Numbered from the stretch's first letter, positions 38,277-47,799 are shown. The stretch: DNA of 64,000 bases from Lacticaseibacillus paracasei subsp. paracasei (GCF_000829035.1 NZ_AP012541.1:248001-312000), one strand, 5' to 3'. Notes: a model not told the origin generated them from the letters alone. Numbers and translations are program-made.

Positions 38277-38954
38277 ATGGAAATCAATGTACACAAGTTT
38301 CAGGAAGCCATTTTAGATGGCAGCTTCGAGCATACCGAGAATCATCTGACCGCTGCAGCGTTCAAAAAGGACGGCATCGAGGCGGGCTTGACGAAGGTGT
38401 TTGCAGACGTCCGCAAGGCCATCGACAAGCAGCAACTGATTCAGGCCGACCTCGTCATCGATTTTCCTGAGCCGACCATCATCACAGTTGAAACTGGCAT
38501 CATCAATCTGCCGTTTGCGAATGTCAATAAAGTCACGAACTTTCTTGAGGCAGACGAGATTGTGCCGGTTCGGGTCTATTTAGTGGTGGCATCACCATTT
38601 GTGAACGTGTCGGGTTTGAGAATCGATGAAATTGCAACGGCAGCGGATTATCTCACAGGCTTTGAGACGCTCAATAAGCAAATGACCGCTTCCGTTCATG
38701 AGAAACTTGACCATATTCAAGAAGAAATGGCGAAGCCCAAAGAAACCGCAAAACCGGTGCCAGCTAATAAGCAAAAAACACCAGCCAAAAAGACCACGCG
38801 CCGGACGGCAACGAAGCGAACAACGACGCGCAAAACAACCAAGAAAACAACGACAGCGGCGAAAACATCAGCGGCCAAGCCAGCGGCCAAGATAACGAAG
38901 CGGACGACCAAAAAAGCGGCGCCCAAAACCACTCGGCGAACAACTAAGAAATAA
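38277..38954 (+). CDS. Protein of unknown function with histone-like Lys/Thr/Ala tail
   Basis: 225 residues. Residues 1-150 look globular and acidic-neutral (ADLVIDFPEPTIITVETGII, NKVTNFLEADEIVPVRVYLV). From about 155 the sequence becomes a low-complexity basic tail of KKTT, RRTT and AAK units ending TKRTTKKAAPKTTRRTTKK, like the C-terminal domains of histone H1 and some bacterial nucleoid proteins. Nucleic-acid binding is therefore likely, but the head domain is not recognised. AAGGAG precedes the ATG. Terminator at 38974-39005. Confidence 0.7.
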   Translation: MEINVHKFQEAILDGSFEHTENHLTAAAFKKDGIEAGLTKVFADVRKAIDKQQLIQADLVIDFPEPTIITVETGIINLPFANVNKVTNFLEADEIVPVRVYLVVASPFVNVSGLRIDEIATAADYLTGFETLNKQMTASVHEKLDHIQEEMAKPKETAKPVPANKQKTPAKKTTRRTATKRTTTRKTTKKTTTAAKTSAAKPAAKITKRTTKKAAPKTTRRTTKK

Positions 38955-38973
38955 GCTGCTAGTCGCATGCTGA

Positions 38974-39005
38974 AAAGAGTCATTCCATTTGGGATGGCTC
39001 TTTTT
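38974..39005 (+). terminator. Terminator after the histone-tailed protein gene
   Basis: AAAAGAGTCATTCC / GGGATGGCTCTTTTT hairpin. Confidence 0.85.
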
Positions 39006-39118
39006 ACATACCAACAAGACCATCTAGACCCTTTAAAGCGAGGCGGTAACCATTTGAAAGCAAACATACAATAATATTAACGAAATATGAGAATAACGTG
39101 TGAGATATGAAAATCATT

Positions 39119-39147
39119 TTGAATTGAAAGCGATTCCAGCATATTCT
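39119..39147 (+). promoter_or_regulatory. Promoter of the GH20 gene overlapped by a cre site
   Basis: TTGAAT (39119-39124), 17-base spacer, TATTCT (39142-39147). The spacer holds TTGAAAGCGATTCCAG (39124-39139), a cre match, so CcpA binding would block this promoter. Confidence 0.75.
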
Positions 39148-39210
39148 TAACTTGTTGGTGGAATAGGCCAATCTTGTTGCAGAGACCATCCACAAAAGGA
39201 GGTTGAAGTT

Positions 39211-40920
39211 TTGAAGAAGCACGGGTTTCGATTTTGGTTATTGGCGATTGTTGGACTGCTGGGTATGGTGTTGAGTCTGAGTCAGCCGCCCAAGCAGGTA
39301 GCTGCTGCTGATAACACCTTGAAAAGCGTTTTTTCGATTGATGCGGGACGAAAGTATTTTTCCGCGGATCAGTTGAAAACGATCATTGATCGGGCACATA
39401 CAGACGGTTACACCGATGTGCAGGTTTTATTGGGCAACGATGCATTGCGATTGCTACTTGATGACATGAGCGTGACGATCAATGGCAAAACATATGGCAG
39501 TGATGTCGTGAAACAGGCCATACAGGCTGGTAACAAAGCGTACTACGATGATCCAAACGGGAATGCGTTGACGCAAACCGACATGGATGCGGTCTTGAAA
39601 TATGCAGCGGCACGGGATATCAATATCATTCCGGTTATCAATAGTCCCGGCCATATGGATGCCATTTTGACGGCGATGGCGCAACTAGGCATTAAGAATC
39701 CTGCCTTTAATGGGTCTAAACGGACTGTCGATCTTAACAATGACACTGCTATTGCCTTCACAAAAGCGCTATTGAAGAAGTATGTGATGTATTTCAAGGG
39801 TCATGCTACGACCTTCAACTTTGGCAGTGACGAGTATGCAAATGATGTCGATACTGGCGGCTGGGCCAAGTTGCAACAAAGTGGCACCTACAAAAAGTTT
39901 GTGGCATACGTCAACGACTTAGCGGCGATGGCCAAAAATGCCGGCCTGAAGCCGATGGTTTTCAATGACGGGATTTATTATGACAATAACACCAGTTTCG
40001 GGACTTTTGACAAGGATTTGATCGTCTCTTATTGGACAGCTGGCTGGGGCGGGTATGATGTCGCAAAGCCAGAATTTTTGACCGATAAGGGTTTGAAAAT
40101 CATGAATACCAATGACGGTTGGTATTGGGTTTTAGGTCGCGTGGACGGCGATCTCTATAGTTACAAAACGGCGCTAGCTAGTTTAGCAAGTAAAAAATTT
40201 ACTGATGTACCCGGCGCTTCGAGTGCCGTGCCGATTATTGGCAGTATGCAGGCAGTTTGGGCGGATGATCCGAGTGCACAGTTAGACATGCCGGCGCTGT
40301 TGAAGTTGATGGATCAATTTTCGACAGCCTATGCACCTTACTTAGTTCGCCCAGCCGATTACAGTAAAGTTGATGCCGCCATCGCTGCCGTGCCGCGGCA
40401 ACTTAATCAGTACACCGAAGCATCAGTTGCTAAACTTGATGCAGCGTTAAATGCTGTTGTCCGCGGTAAAAAGGCAACCGATCAGGCATTGGTTGACGGC
40501 TATGCCCAGACCATTACTGTCGCCATCAAGGCACTGCAACTGCGGCCAGCCGATTACACAAAGGTTGATGCCGCCATTGCAGCTGCAAAGAAACTTGACC
40601 GGTCACACTATCAAGACCTTAGTGCCGTTGATGCGGCGCTTGCTGCTGTTAATCGTAATCTCAGCATCACCCAGCAAGCCCAAGTTGATACCATGGCTGC
40701 CAAGATTACAGCTGCCATCGCTGCGTTGGTTCTGAAGCCGGCGCCGCAACCCGATCCAAGGCAGCAGCAAGTGCCAACAAAAACGATTGTGAATCCAGAC
40801 CGGTATTTACCAAAAACGGCAGAAGCTTCCGGGTGGGAATTGATGCTAGCTGGGCTTGCCACGATTTTTGGTGTCATTAGCATTGTTTTCTTTTGGCGGC
40901 AACATCGCATGGCCGTCTAA
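39211..40920 (+). CDS. bnaG: Cell-wall-anchored GH20 beta-N-acetylhexosaminidase (BnaG-like)
   Basis: 569 residues; TTG start with AAAGGAGG 7 bases upstream. Signal peptide (WLLAIVGLLGMVLSLSQPPKQVAAA). GH20 catalytic domain about 35-385 with NSPGHMDAIL and the Asp-Glu pair in FNFGSDEYAND, and W-rich strands SYWTAGWGGY and NDGWYWVLG. Two FIVAR-like repeats follow (PADYSKVDAAIAAVPR..., PADYTKVDAAIAAAKK...). Then comes a sorting signal LPKTAE, a hydrophobic helix and a short basic tail. The L. casei enzyme of this type releases GlcNAc from lacto-N-triose outside the cell. The nearby gnb cluster fits. The name is from memory of that work. Confidence 0.85.
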   Translation: MKKHGFRFWLLAIVGLLGMVLSLSQPPKQVAAADNTLKSVFSIDAGRKYFSADQLKTIIDRAHTDGYTDVQVLLGNDALRLLLDDMSVTINGKTYGSDVVKQAIQAGNKAYYDDPNGNALTQTDMDAVLKYAAARDINIIPVINSPGHMDAILTAMAQLGIKNPAFNGSKRTVDLNNDTAIAFTKALLKKYVMYFKGHATTFNFGSDEYANDVDTGGWAKLQQSGTYKKFVAYVNDLAAMAKNAGLKPMVFNDGIYYDNNTSFGTFDKDLIVSYWTAGWGGYDVAKPEFLTDKGLKIMNTNDGWYWVLGRVDGDLYSYKTALASLASKKFTDVPGASSAVPIIGSMQAVWADDPSAQLDMPALLKLMDQFSTAYAPYLVRPADYSKVDAAIAAVPRQLNQYTEASVAKLDAALNAVVRGKKATDQALVDGYAQTITVAIKALQLRPADYTKVDAAIAAAKKLDRSHYQDLSAVDAALAAVNRNLSITQQAQVDTMAAKITAAIAALVLKPAPQPDPRQQQVPTKTIVNPDRYLPKTAEASGWELMLAGLATIFGVISIVFFWRQHRMAV

Positions 40921-40940
40921 TTTCTGACAATAACCGAAAA

Positions 40941-40977
40941 TACGGCCCGCTACGCATCTTTTGCGCAACGGGCCGTT
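40941..40977 (+). terminator. Terminator after bnaG
   Basis: ACGGCCCG..CGCA / TGCG..CGGGCCGT hairpin followed by TT. Confidence 0.75.
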
Positions 40978-41347
40978 TGGTGTTGTGCGCCAACACCATT
41001 TCATAGTGTCACGCAAGGATTTGATGAAATTGTGATGTCATTGAGATGATTTTGGCTGTTTTGACAACTACCTCGCCAGCCTTCACCCGCAAAATAATCG
41101 GCTAGTAAGGTTCCGTCTTGTTATTTAGTTTAATTGAGCCGCAAGTTTACAAAATAAAGGTCAGCGGTCTAGATAGGTACTGTATAATGAACTTGAAAAC
41201 GACGAAAAAGCAGCGCAAAGGCAAATTGGTTAGAAAACGGCGTATTAGCGGACATGAATGAGATGATGGGGTGTTCATCATGGGGTTCAGAGGTTTAACA
41301 TGCGGATTTCTGATCTGAAGCGCTTGTTTAAAAAAGGAGTGGGCATT
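40978..41347 (+). other. 370-base gene-free gap before manA
   Basis: A TATAAT at 41183-41188 is a -10 candidate without a clear -35. The rest shows no ORF with a ribosome site and no repeat that I could recognise. Confidence 0.45.
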
Positions 41348-42319
41348 TTGACAGAACCATTATTTTTAAAACCATACTTCAATCCTAAGATATGGGGCGG
41401 CCGCAAACTCGAAACTGAGTACGGCTTTGACATTCCAGACGGTAAAATCGGTGAGGCTTGGATCATCTCAGGTCATCCGCATGGTCCGGCGACCATTGAA
41501 AACGGTCCATTGAAGGGTAAAACCCTTCGCGAGGCGTGGCATGAAGATCCCGCTTATTTTGGTCCACAACATAGTCAGGAGTTCCCATTGCTCGTGAAGA
41601 TTCTCGATGCTGAAGCTAGTTTAAGTGTTCAGGTTCACCCTGACGATGCTTATGCTGCGGCCCACGAAGCAAAAGGCGAACTCGGTAAGACTGAATGCTG
41701 GTACATCCTGAAGGCTGATCCAGGGGCTTATTTGATCTATGGGCATCACGCCAAAACGCATGAACAGCTCAAAGAAATGATCGAAGCCGGCGATTGGGAG
41801 CACTTGTTGCGGAAATATCCAGTCAAGACTGGCGACTTTGTGTATGTTCCAAGCGGCACGATTCATGCTTTAAACAAAGGCATCGTGGCATTGGAAACCC
41901 AACAAAGTTCCGATACGACTTATCGGCTTTACGACTATGATCGGAAAGATGATCAAGGTCACAAGCGTGAGTTGCATATTAAGCAAAGCCTTGATGTGAC
42001 GACCGTTCCTTTCCATGACCCGAAGCTTGATATCACCAAAGAACAAGTGACAGGCGGGCAAATCACCACGTTTGTTAAACCGCCGCTGTCACCGCATTTT
42101 GCCGTTTATCGCCTTGATGTTGATGGCACCATGACATTCACCCAACAAGCACCTTATACCAATGTAACAGTACTTGACGGTGACGGGACCTTTTCTGCAG
42201 ACGGGAAGGATTACCCGATCAAAACAGGCGATAGTTTCTTGATTCCCAACCAGATCAAGACTTGGGCATTCACTGGCAAATTGGCAATCGTCACTTCTAC
42301 TCCAGGGGTAGACGCATAA
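41348..42319 (+). CDS. manA: Mannose-6-phosphate isomerase, class I
   Basis: 323 residues from TTG 41348, 8 bases after AAAGGAG; an upstream in-frame ATG at 41300 has no site. Zn-binding and active-site motifs: FNPKIWGGRKLETEYGF, PLLVKILDAEASLSVQVHPDD (His), and DFVYVPSGTIHAL (His). Converts mannose-6-P to fructose-6-P. Length and motifs are those of Firmicute ManA. Monocistronic, with a terminator at 42366-42405. Confidence 0.95.
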   Translation: MTEPLFLKPYFNPKIWGGRKLETEYGFDIPDGKIGEAWIISGHPHGPATIENGPLKGKTLREAWHEDPAYFGPQHSQEFPLLVKILDAEASLSVQVHPDDAYAAAHEAKGELGKTECWYILKADPGAYLIYGHHAKTHEQLKEMIEAGDWEHLLRKYPVKTGDFVYVPSGTIHALNKGIVALETQQSSDTTYRLYDYDRKDDQGHKRELHIKQSLDVTTVPFHDPKLDITKEQVTGGQITTFVKPPLSPHFAVYRLDVDGTMTFTQQAPYTNVTVLDGDGTFSADGKDYPIKTGDSFLIPNQIKTWAFTGKLAIVTSTPGVDA

Positions 42320-42365
42320 GGTTGCGGATCATCAGGTGCCCAACATATTCATAAAGACAAAAGTT

Positions 42366-42405
42366 ATCCCTCGACAGGTTTTTAGACCATCGAGGGATTT
42401 TTTTG
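42366..42405 (+). terminator. manA terminator
   Basis: ATCCCTCGA / TCGAGGGAT stem followed by seven T. Confidence 0.9.
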
Positions 42406-42450
42406 TTACTGGTGTGATTAAATGGCTGTCAAACAAAAAATTAGAACGTA

Positions 42451-42466
42451 ATGAGAACGCTTTCTT
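42451..42466 (+). promoter_or_regulatory. cre (CcpA) site upstream of the gnb cluster
   Basis: ATGAGAACGCTTTCTT matches the cre consensus. It lies about 230 bases before gnbR. Confidence 0.65.
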
Positions 42467-42650
42467 ATCGAAATAATTATTTTCCTGATTTGGTCTAATT
42501 ATGGAAATGTCTGTTATCGCTTAATTCATGATTTCAATTTCTTTTTTTAACGAAAATTGGTACATGTTGTCATTTTGAGAACCTGTAAGTCGTTAAAAAT
42601 AAAAATAAGTCGCATGTATTGACTTCACGAACTGGGAACGCATACACTAC

Positions 42651-42668
42651 AAGTGGTTGGTACCACGT
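42651..42668 (+). promoter_or_regulatory. Possible GntR/HutC-type operator
   Basis: GTGGTTGGTACCAC contains the 8-bp palindrome TGGTACCA just upstream of the gnbR ribosome site, a position expected for autoregulation. Confidence 0.4.
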
Positions 42669-42680
42669 GGAGGTGAGATG

Positions 42681-43397
42681 ATGGAAAAGGTTCCGTTGAC
42701 GAAACAGCTGGTAGATCAGCTGGAAACATTCATTAAGGAAAAACTTCAGCCCAACGATAAGCTGCCGTCCGAGCGGGATCTCAGCGAGTTGTATCAGGTC
42801 AGTCGCAACACAGTTCGTGCTGCCTTGAACGAATTGTTCTTGCGCGGTTTCATTTATCGAAGCACTGGTAAAGGTACATTTGTTGCAGAACGATTTGATG
42901 AGCGAACCGATGTCAGTGGGTCCTACAGTTTCACTAAACAGATGTTGGCAATGAACCGTAAACCAGTGACTAGAATCCAGCGTTTAGAAAAAATTGCGGC
43001 ACCCGCCAAAATTGCCAAGCGCATGCGCATCGAACCAGGCACGCCCGTTTACGTCCTTGATCGATTACGAATCGCTGACACGTTACCGATGATGATTGAG
43101 CGCAGTTACTTACCTGCTAACACTGTGCCAGGTCTTAATCAGGAAGCACTATCAAAAACGCCATTATACGATTGGCTGGAAGGTCATTATGGTATTCACA
43201 TTGTTTCGGTCGATGAAGCGTTTTTTGCTGGATTAGTCACGCCGGAAGATGCTGAACAACTTCGAGTTGCACCAGCGTCAGCCTGTTTGAACATTCGGCG
43301 AACAACTTTTGCCGATACCGGCGAGATTGTTGAATACACCTTGAGTGTGGCTCGCGCGGATCAATTTGTTTATCACGTACATCACGTTAATCACTAG
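42681..43397 (+). CDS. gnbR: GntR/HutC-family regulator of the gnb cluster
   Basis: 238 residues from ATG 42681; GGAGG at 42669-42673 is 7 bases upstream (an ATG at 42678 is too close). Winged HTH at 10-75 (KLPSERDLSELYQVSRNTVRAAL, STGKGTFVAE). UTRA effector domain from about 90 to 235 (TPVYVLDRLRIADTLPMMIERSYL, ARADQFVYHVHHVN). UTRA domains bind amino-sugar phosphates such as GlcNAc-6-P or GalNAc-6-P. It precedes the catabolic genes it probably represses. Confidence 0.85.
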   Translation: MEKVPLTKQLVDQLETFIKEKLQPNDKLPSERDLSELYQVSRNTVRAALNELFLRGFIYRSTGKGTFVAERFDERTDVSGSYSFTKQMLAMNRKPVTRIQRLEKIAAPAKIAKRMRIEPGTPVYVLDRLRIADTLPMMIERSYLPANTVPGLNQEALSKTPLYDWLEGHYGIHIVSVDEAFFAGLVTPEDAEQLRVAPASACLNIRRTTFADTGEIVEYTLSVARADQFVYHVHHVNH

Positions 43398-43465
43398 ATA
43401 ATAAAGCATAAGCCAGTCCGGCTTAGGGGCTGGCAAGCAGGTTTCCAATAGGAGGATGAAGAACA

Positions 43466-44647
43466 TTGTTCGAAAAAACAACTGAAGAACTAACCAAGTT
43501 AGGTGCACAAATTACAACTGCTGAAATCAAACAGCAGCCAGAACTATGGCAAGAAGCATTTGATAACTATACCAACGCCAAGGAAAAGATCACGGTCTTT
43601 TTGGATCAGGTGACGGCCGCAGCTAATGGCAAAACCGTTCGCGTTATTTTCACTGGTGCCGGTAGTTCACAATATGTTGGTGACACGGTGACGCCATACC
43701 TACGCGCGCATGGTGATCGCAGCAAGTTCGAATTTGAATCAATTGGGTCAACTGATATTGTGTCTGCACCTTACGATTTTCTGGAAGCAGACACGCCGAC
43801 CATTCTGGTTTCCTTTGCTCGTAGCGGCAACTCACCGGAAAGTTTGAAAACTGTTGAACTGGCTGAACAAGTTGTTCACAATCTCCATCAAATCAGCATT
43901 ACCTGCGCACCGGAAGGCCAATTGGCCAAGAAGTCTGAAACGGAAGACAAGACTTTGTTGCTGTTACAGCCAGCTGGTTCAAATGATAAAGGCTTTGCCA
44001 TGACAGGCAGTTTCTCTTGCATGACCTTGAGTGCCTTGCTGGTATTTGATACCGCCAGTGACACGGATAAGAGCAAGTGGGTGAAAGCCATTGCGGCAAT
44101 GGGACAAGAAGTTGTGGCGCGTGAAGCGGAAGTTCAAAAAGTGCTTGACCTTGATTTTGATCGTATCGTCTATCTTGGCTCCGGCAGTCTTGGCGGCTTG
44201 ACCCGCGAAACTCGCCTGAAGGTGCTTGAACTAACAGCTGGCAAGTATGCCACCATGTTTGACACTTCCATGGGCTTCCGTCATGGTCCAAAGAGTTTCC
44301 TAGATGACAAGACTTTGTTGTTCGACCTCGTTAGCAACAATGCCTACACCCGTCAATATGATATCGATGTCCTTGAGGAAGTTAAGGGTGACGGTATTGC
44401 TAAATCCGTGATGGCAGTGGGCACCAAGCAAGATCAGAACTTCTCAGGCGATGCCTTCTATTTTGAAAATGGCCTTAAAGATCTTCCAGAAGCTTATCAG
44501 GCTCTCCCAGATGTCATGTTCGCCCAGACTGTAGCATTGCTTGCTTCGATCAAAGTTGGTAACTTGCCTGACACACCATCACCAACCGGCACCGTTAACC
44601 GAGTTGTTAAAGGCGTGACCTTGCACGATTACGCTGGTAAAGAATAG
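43466..44647 (+). CDS. gnbE: SIS-domain amino-sugar-phosphate isomerase/deaminase (AgaS type)
   Basis: 393 residues; TTG start 9 bases after AGGAGG. Two SIS domains: VRVIFTGAGSSQYVGDTV and LVSFARSGNSPESLKTVELAE in the first; FDRIVYLGSGSLGGLTRETRLKV and MGFRHGPKSFLDDKT in the second. AgaS-type enzymes convert galactosamine-6-P into tagatose-6-P plus ammonia. Placed between the regulator and the deacetylase whose product it would use. Confidence 0.85.
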   Translation: MFEKTTEELTKLGAQITTAEIKQQPELWQEAFDNYTNAKEKITVFLDQVTAAANGKTVRVIFTGAGSSQYVGDTVTPYLRAHGDRSKFEFESIGSTDIVSAPYDFLEADTPTILVSFARSGNSPESLKTVELAEQVVHNLHQISITCAPEGQLAKKSETEDKTLLLLQPAGSNDKGFAMTGSFSCMTLSALLVFDTASDTDKSKWVKAIAAMGQEVVAREAEVQKVLDLDFDRIVYLGSGSLGGLTRETRLKVLELTAGKYATMFDTSMGFRHGPKSFLDDKTLLFDLVSNNAYTRQYDIDVLEEVKGDGIAKSVMAVGTKQDQNFSGDAFYFENGLKDLPEAYQALPDVMFAQTVALLASIKVGNLPDTPSPTGTVNRVVKGVTLHDYAGKE

Positions 44648-44705
44648 AGCGTGAACTGGCACCAAGCAGCATCAACGAGCAAGTTTAGAGGAGGCAAAAG
44701 AGTTC

Positions 44706-45866
44706 ATGAGTTACTACATTCACGCTGCAAAGTTTTTTCTCAAGAATGTGACTGAAATTGGTGGTTATCTAGAAGTCACCGATGATGGCAAGTTTGGCGA
44801 GTATCTGCCGGAAACAGCTAAGCCAGATGGCGATATTGTTGAACAATCCGGCAAATTGATTGCTCCAGGTTTAGTTGATACCCATATTCACGGGTTGTTA
44901 GGGCATGACGTAATGGACAACGATTGGGATGGCATTGAGACAATGAGCAAGAACTTGCTCAAAGCTGGTGTCACCAGTTGGCTGCCAACCACATTGACCG
45001 GTTCATTTGATCAACTCAATGAGGTTTGCAAAACGATTGCCGCACATGCTGGCGATGAAAGCGGTGCGAAGATTCAAGGCATTTATTTTGAAGGCCCATA
45101 CTTTACAACCAAGCATAAAGGGGCACAGAATCCGAAGTACTTCAAAAATCCAAGTGAGCAAGAATACGATGCTTGGCAGACGTCCGCTGATGGCTTGTTG
45201 AAGAAAATTGCGATTGCCCCAGAACGTGAGGGTGCTGCTGACTTCACTCGGTATGCCACCGCAGACGGCACGGTGGTGGCTTTGGGCCATAGTGATGCCA
45301 CCTTTGAGCAGGCTAAAGCTTGTATCGAAGCCGGTGCAACCGTCTTCACACACACTTTCAATGGTATGAGTCCTTTGAGCCATCGCGAACCTGGTATGGT
45401 CGGAGCAGCGATGTATCTGCAAGGGGTTGATGATGAGCTTATCTGTGATGGTCATCATGTCCGTCCTGAAGTGGCCACCACCTTGATTCGACTGAAAGGC
45501 GCTGAACATATCGCATTGATTACCGATTGCATGCGTGCGGGGATGATGCCTGATGGCGATTACGTCCTTGGCGAATTCCCAGTTTATGTCAAAGACGGGA
45601 TGGCGCGGATGAAAGATGGCGACAGTCTGGCGGGTTCAGTTCTTGAATTGAAAGATGCGTTGACCAATCTCCTTGCTTGGAACGCCGCAACACCAGAAGC
45701 AATTATTCGAATGGCTTCTCAAACACCGGCTGCTTCTTGCAATATCGACGATCAATGCGGCAGTATTTTACCTGGCCGAGCCGCTGATTATCTAGTTTTG
45801 GACGCTGATCTCAAGCTCGAAGCCACCTATCTTGATGGCAAATTAGGCTATCAAGCTGAAGCATGA
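44706..45866 (+). CDS. gnbF: N-acetyl-hexosamine-6-phosphate deacetylase
   Basis: 386 residues, NagA/AgaA family amidohydrolase. Metal site APGLVDTHIHGLLGHD, EGPYF, ALGHSDATFEQA, THTFNGMSPLSHREPG, catalytic Asp in ALITDCMRAGM. Removes acetate from GlcNAc-6-P or GalNAc-6-P. GAGGAGG precedes the ATG. Follows gnbE by 58 bases. Hairpin CTGACAC..CTT/AAG..GTGTCAG at 45872-45903 separates it from gnbG and may be a processing or partial-termination site. Confidence 0.9.
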   Translation: MSYYIHAAKFFLKNVTEIGGYLEVTDDGKFGEYLPETAKPDGDIVEQSGKLIAPGLVDTHIHGLLGHDVMDNDWDGIETMSKNLLKAGVTSWLPTTLTGSFDQLNEVCKTIAAHAGDESGAKIQGIYFEGPYFTTKHKGAQNPKYFKNPSEQEYDAWQTSADGLLKKIAIAPEREGAADFTRYATADGTVVALGHSDATFEQAKACIEAGATVFTHTFNGMSPLSHREPGMVGAAMYLQGVDDELICDGHHVRPEVATTLIRLKGAEHIALITDCMRAGMMPDGDYVLGEFPVYVKDGMARMKDGDSLAGSVLELKDALTNLLAWNAATPEAIIRMASQTPAASCNIDDQCGSILPGRAADYLVLDADLKLEATYLDGKLGYQAEA

Positions 45867-45965
45867 AAGCTTTCCTGACACAAAACCTTGTGAAATAAGG
45901 TGTCAGTGTGTGACACTTAAATATGGCAGCATAAGCTGTTATGAATGAAAGGAGGCCAGCGCTGC

Positions 45966-47759
45966 ATGACGACCTTTTCGATCGATCATGAGTTTATGTT
46001 GGACGGTCAGCCGTTCAAGATTCTGTCTGGCGCGATTCATTACTTCCGAGTCCATCCCAGTGATTGGTATCACAGCCTTTATAACTTGAAGGCACTGGGA
46101 TTTAACACGGTAGAAACCTATGTCCCTTGGAATCTGCACGAGTACAACGAAGGTGACTTTGATTTCAGCGGGATTCTCGACATTGAACGCTTTCTAAACA
46201 CCGCAAAGGATCTTGGCTTATATGCCATCGTTCGACCATCCCCTTACATCTGCGCAGAATGGGAGTTCGGCGGGTTTCCAGCATGGCTGTTAACGAAAAA
46301 GATGCGCTTGCGAACCGACGATCCTGCCTATCTGCAAGCGATTGACCGTTACTACACAGCTTTAATGCCTCATCTTGTGGGTCATCAAGTCACGCATGGT
46401 GGCAATGTCATCATGATGCAAGTGGAAAATGAGTACGGTTCATATGGCGAAGACAAGGACTATCTTGCCGCCGTGGCCGAACTTATGAAAAAGCATGGCG
46501 TTGATGTCCCTCTTTTTACCTCGGATGGTCCCTGGCCAGCAACCTTGAACGCTGGCAGCATGGCCGACGCTGGTATTTTGACTACCGGCAATTTTGGCTC
46601 ACGTGCCGACATGAATTTCGATCGGTTGGCGGCCTTCAATCAAGCTCATGGACATGATTGGCCGTTGATGTGTATGGAATTCTGGGACGGCTGGTTCAAC
46701 CGCTGGGGCGAACCGATCATTCGCCGCGACCCAGAAGAAACTGCCGAGGACTTGCGAGCGGTGATCCAACGCGGCAGTGTCAATCTCTACATGTTCCACG
46801 GGGGAACTAATTTTGGCTTTATGAACGGTACCTCAGCTCGCAAAGATCATGATCTGCCGCAAGTGACTTCCTACGATTACGATGCACCATTGAATGAGCA
46901 AGGCAATCCAACGCCAAAGTACTTTGCCATTCAGAAAATGATCCACGAAGTCTTGCCATCGCAGCCCCAGACAGCACCGCTGGTCAAGCCAGCGATGAGG
47001 CAAGCGGACAATCCGTTGACGGCGAAAGTGTCATTATTCTCAGTACTTGATCAGCTAGCTCAGCCAGTAGCCGCACCTTATCCGCAGACACAGGAGTTTC
47101 TTGGCCAATACACCGGTTATACGTTGTATCGGACAAACCCGCTGATCAGTGGTACCGACAAAGGCACGCCGGCTAAGTTGCGCGTGATTGATGCCCGTGA
47201 TCGGGTTCAAGCCTTCTTTGATGGCAAGTCGCTAGCAACACAGTATCAAGAGGCCATCGGCGATGACATCCTGCTCCCAGAAGTTGAAGGCCGCCATCAA
47301 CTAGATCTGTTGGTCGAAAACATGAGCCGCGTCAACTATGGCTCAAAAATCGAAGCGATTACCCAGTTTAAGGGGATTCGCACCGGTGTCATGGTAGACC
47401 TCCATTTCATTAAGGACTACCTGCAATACCCACTTGACTTGAACAAGGCGCCGCAACTTGATTTCACCGGCGATTGGCAAGCAGGGACACCCGCTTTTTA
47501 TCAATATGGGTTTGATGTGGTGAAACCACAAGATACGTATCTTGATTGTCGTGGATTTGGTAAAGGAGTGATGCTGGTCAATGGTGTTAACATCGGCAGA
47601 TTCTGGGAGAAGGGGCCAACTTTGTCACTATATGTGCCAGCCGGGTTGCTTCACACCGGGCACAATGAGGTCATTGTTGGATTGAAGTCAATATTTGAGA
47701 CAGATTTTAAGAGACATTCAGGACCGCGTTTACCTTCCACAGCTCAAATAAATCATTAA
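45966..47759 (+). CDS. gnbG: GH35 beta-galactosidase with 3' end replaced by IS sequence
   Basis: 597 codons from ATG 45966 (GGAGG 10 bases upstream). GH35 (BgaC-type) catalytic domain: HYFRVHPSDWYHSLYNLKAL, VRPSPYICAEWEFGG, acid Glu in MQVENEYGSYG, nucleophile Glu in CMEFWDGWFNRWG, MFHGGTNFG. The cytosolic enzyme would cleave phosphorylated or free lacto-N-biose and galacto-N-biose. The native sequence runs to about HNEVIV near residue 571. From 47696 the frame enters the IS3 element and adds about 21 foreign residues (ETDFKRHSG...QINH). The native C-terminus, probably some 20 residues, is lost; activity is uncertain. Confidence 0.85.
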   Translation: MTTFSIDHEFMLDGQPFKILSGAIHYFRVHPSDWYHSLYNLKALGFNTVETYVPWNLHEYNEGDFDFSGILDIERFLNTAKDLGLYAIVRPSPYICAEWEFGGFPAWLLTKKMRLRTDDPAYLQAIDRYYTALMPHLVGHQVTHGGNVIMMQVENEYGSYGEDKDYLAAVAELMKKHGVDVPLFTSDGPWPATLNAGSMADAGILTTGNFGSRADMNFDRLAAFNQAHGHDWPLMCMEFWDGWFNRWGEPIIRRDPEETAEDLRAVIQRGSVNLYMFHGGTNFGFMNGTSARKDHDLPQVTSYDYDAPLNEQGNPTPKYFAIQKMIHEVLPSQPQTAPLVKPAMRQADNPLTAKVSLFSVLDQLAQPVAAPYPQTQEFLGQYTGYTLYRTNPLISGTDKGTPAKLRVIDARDRVQAFFDGKSLATQYQEAIGDDILLPEVEGRHQLDLLVENMSRVNYGSKIEAITQFKGIRTGVMVDLHFIKDYLQYPLDLNKAPQLDFTGDWQAGTPAFYQYGFDVVKPQDTYLDCRGFGKGVMLVNGVNIGRFWEKGPTLSLYVPAGLLHTGHNEVIVGLKSIFETDFKRHSGPRLPSTAQINH

Positions 47760-47799
47760 TCGCGATTAATAACTTATTTGAACCCTGGAAAGCATTAAA

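Noticed and set aside
43899..44291. 130-codon minus-strand ORF opposite gnbE
   Set aside because: Antisense shadow of a conserved SIS-domain protein; no homology pattern.
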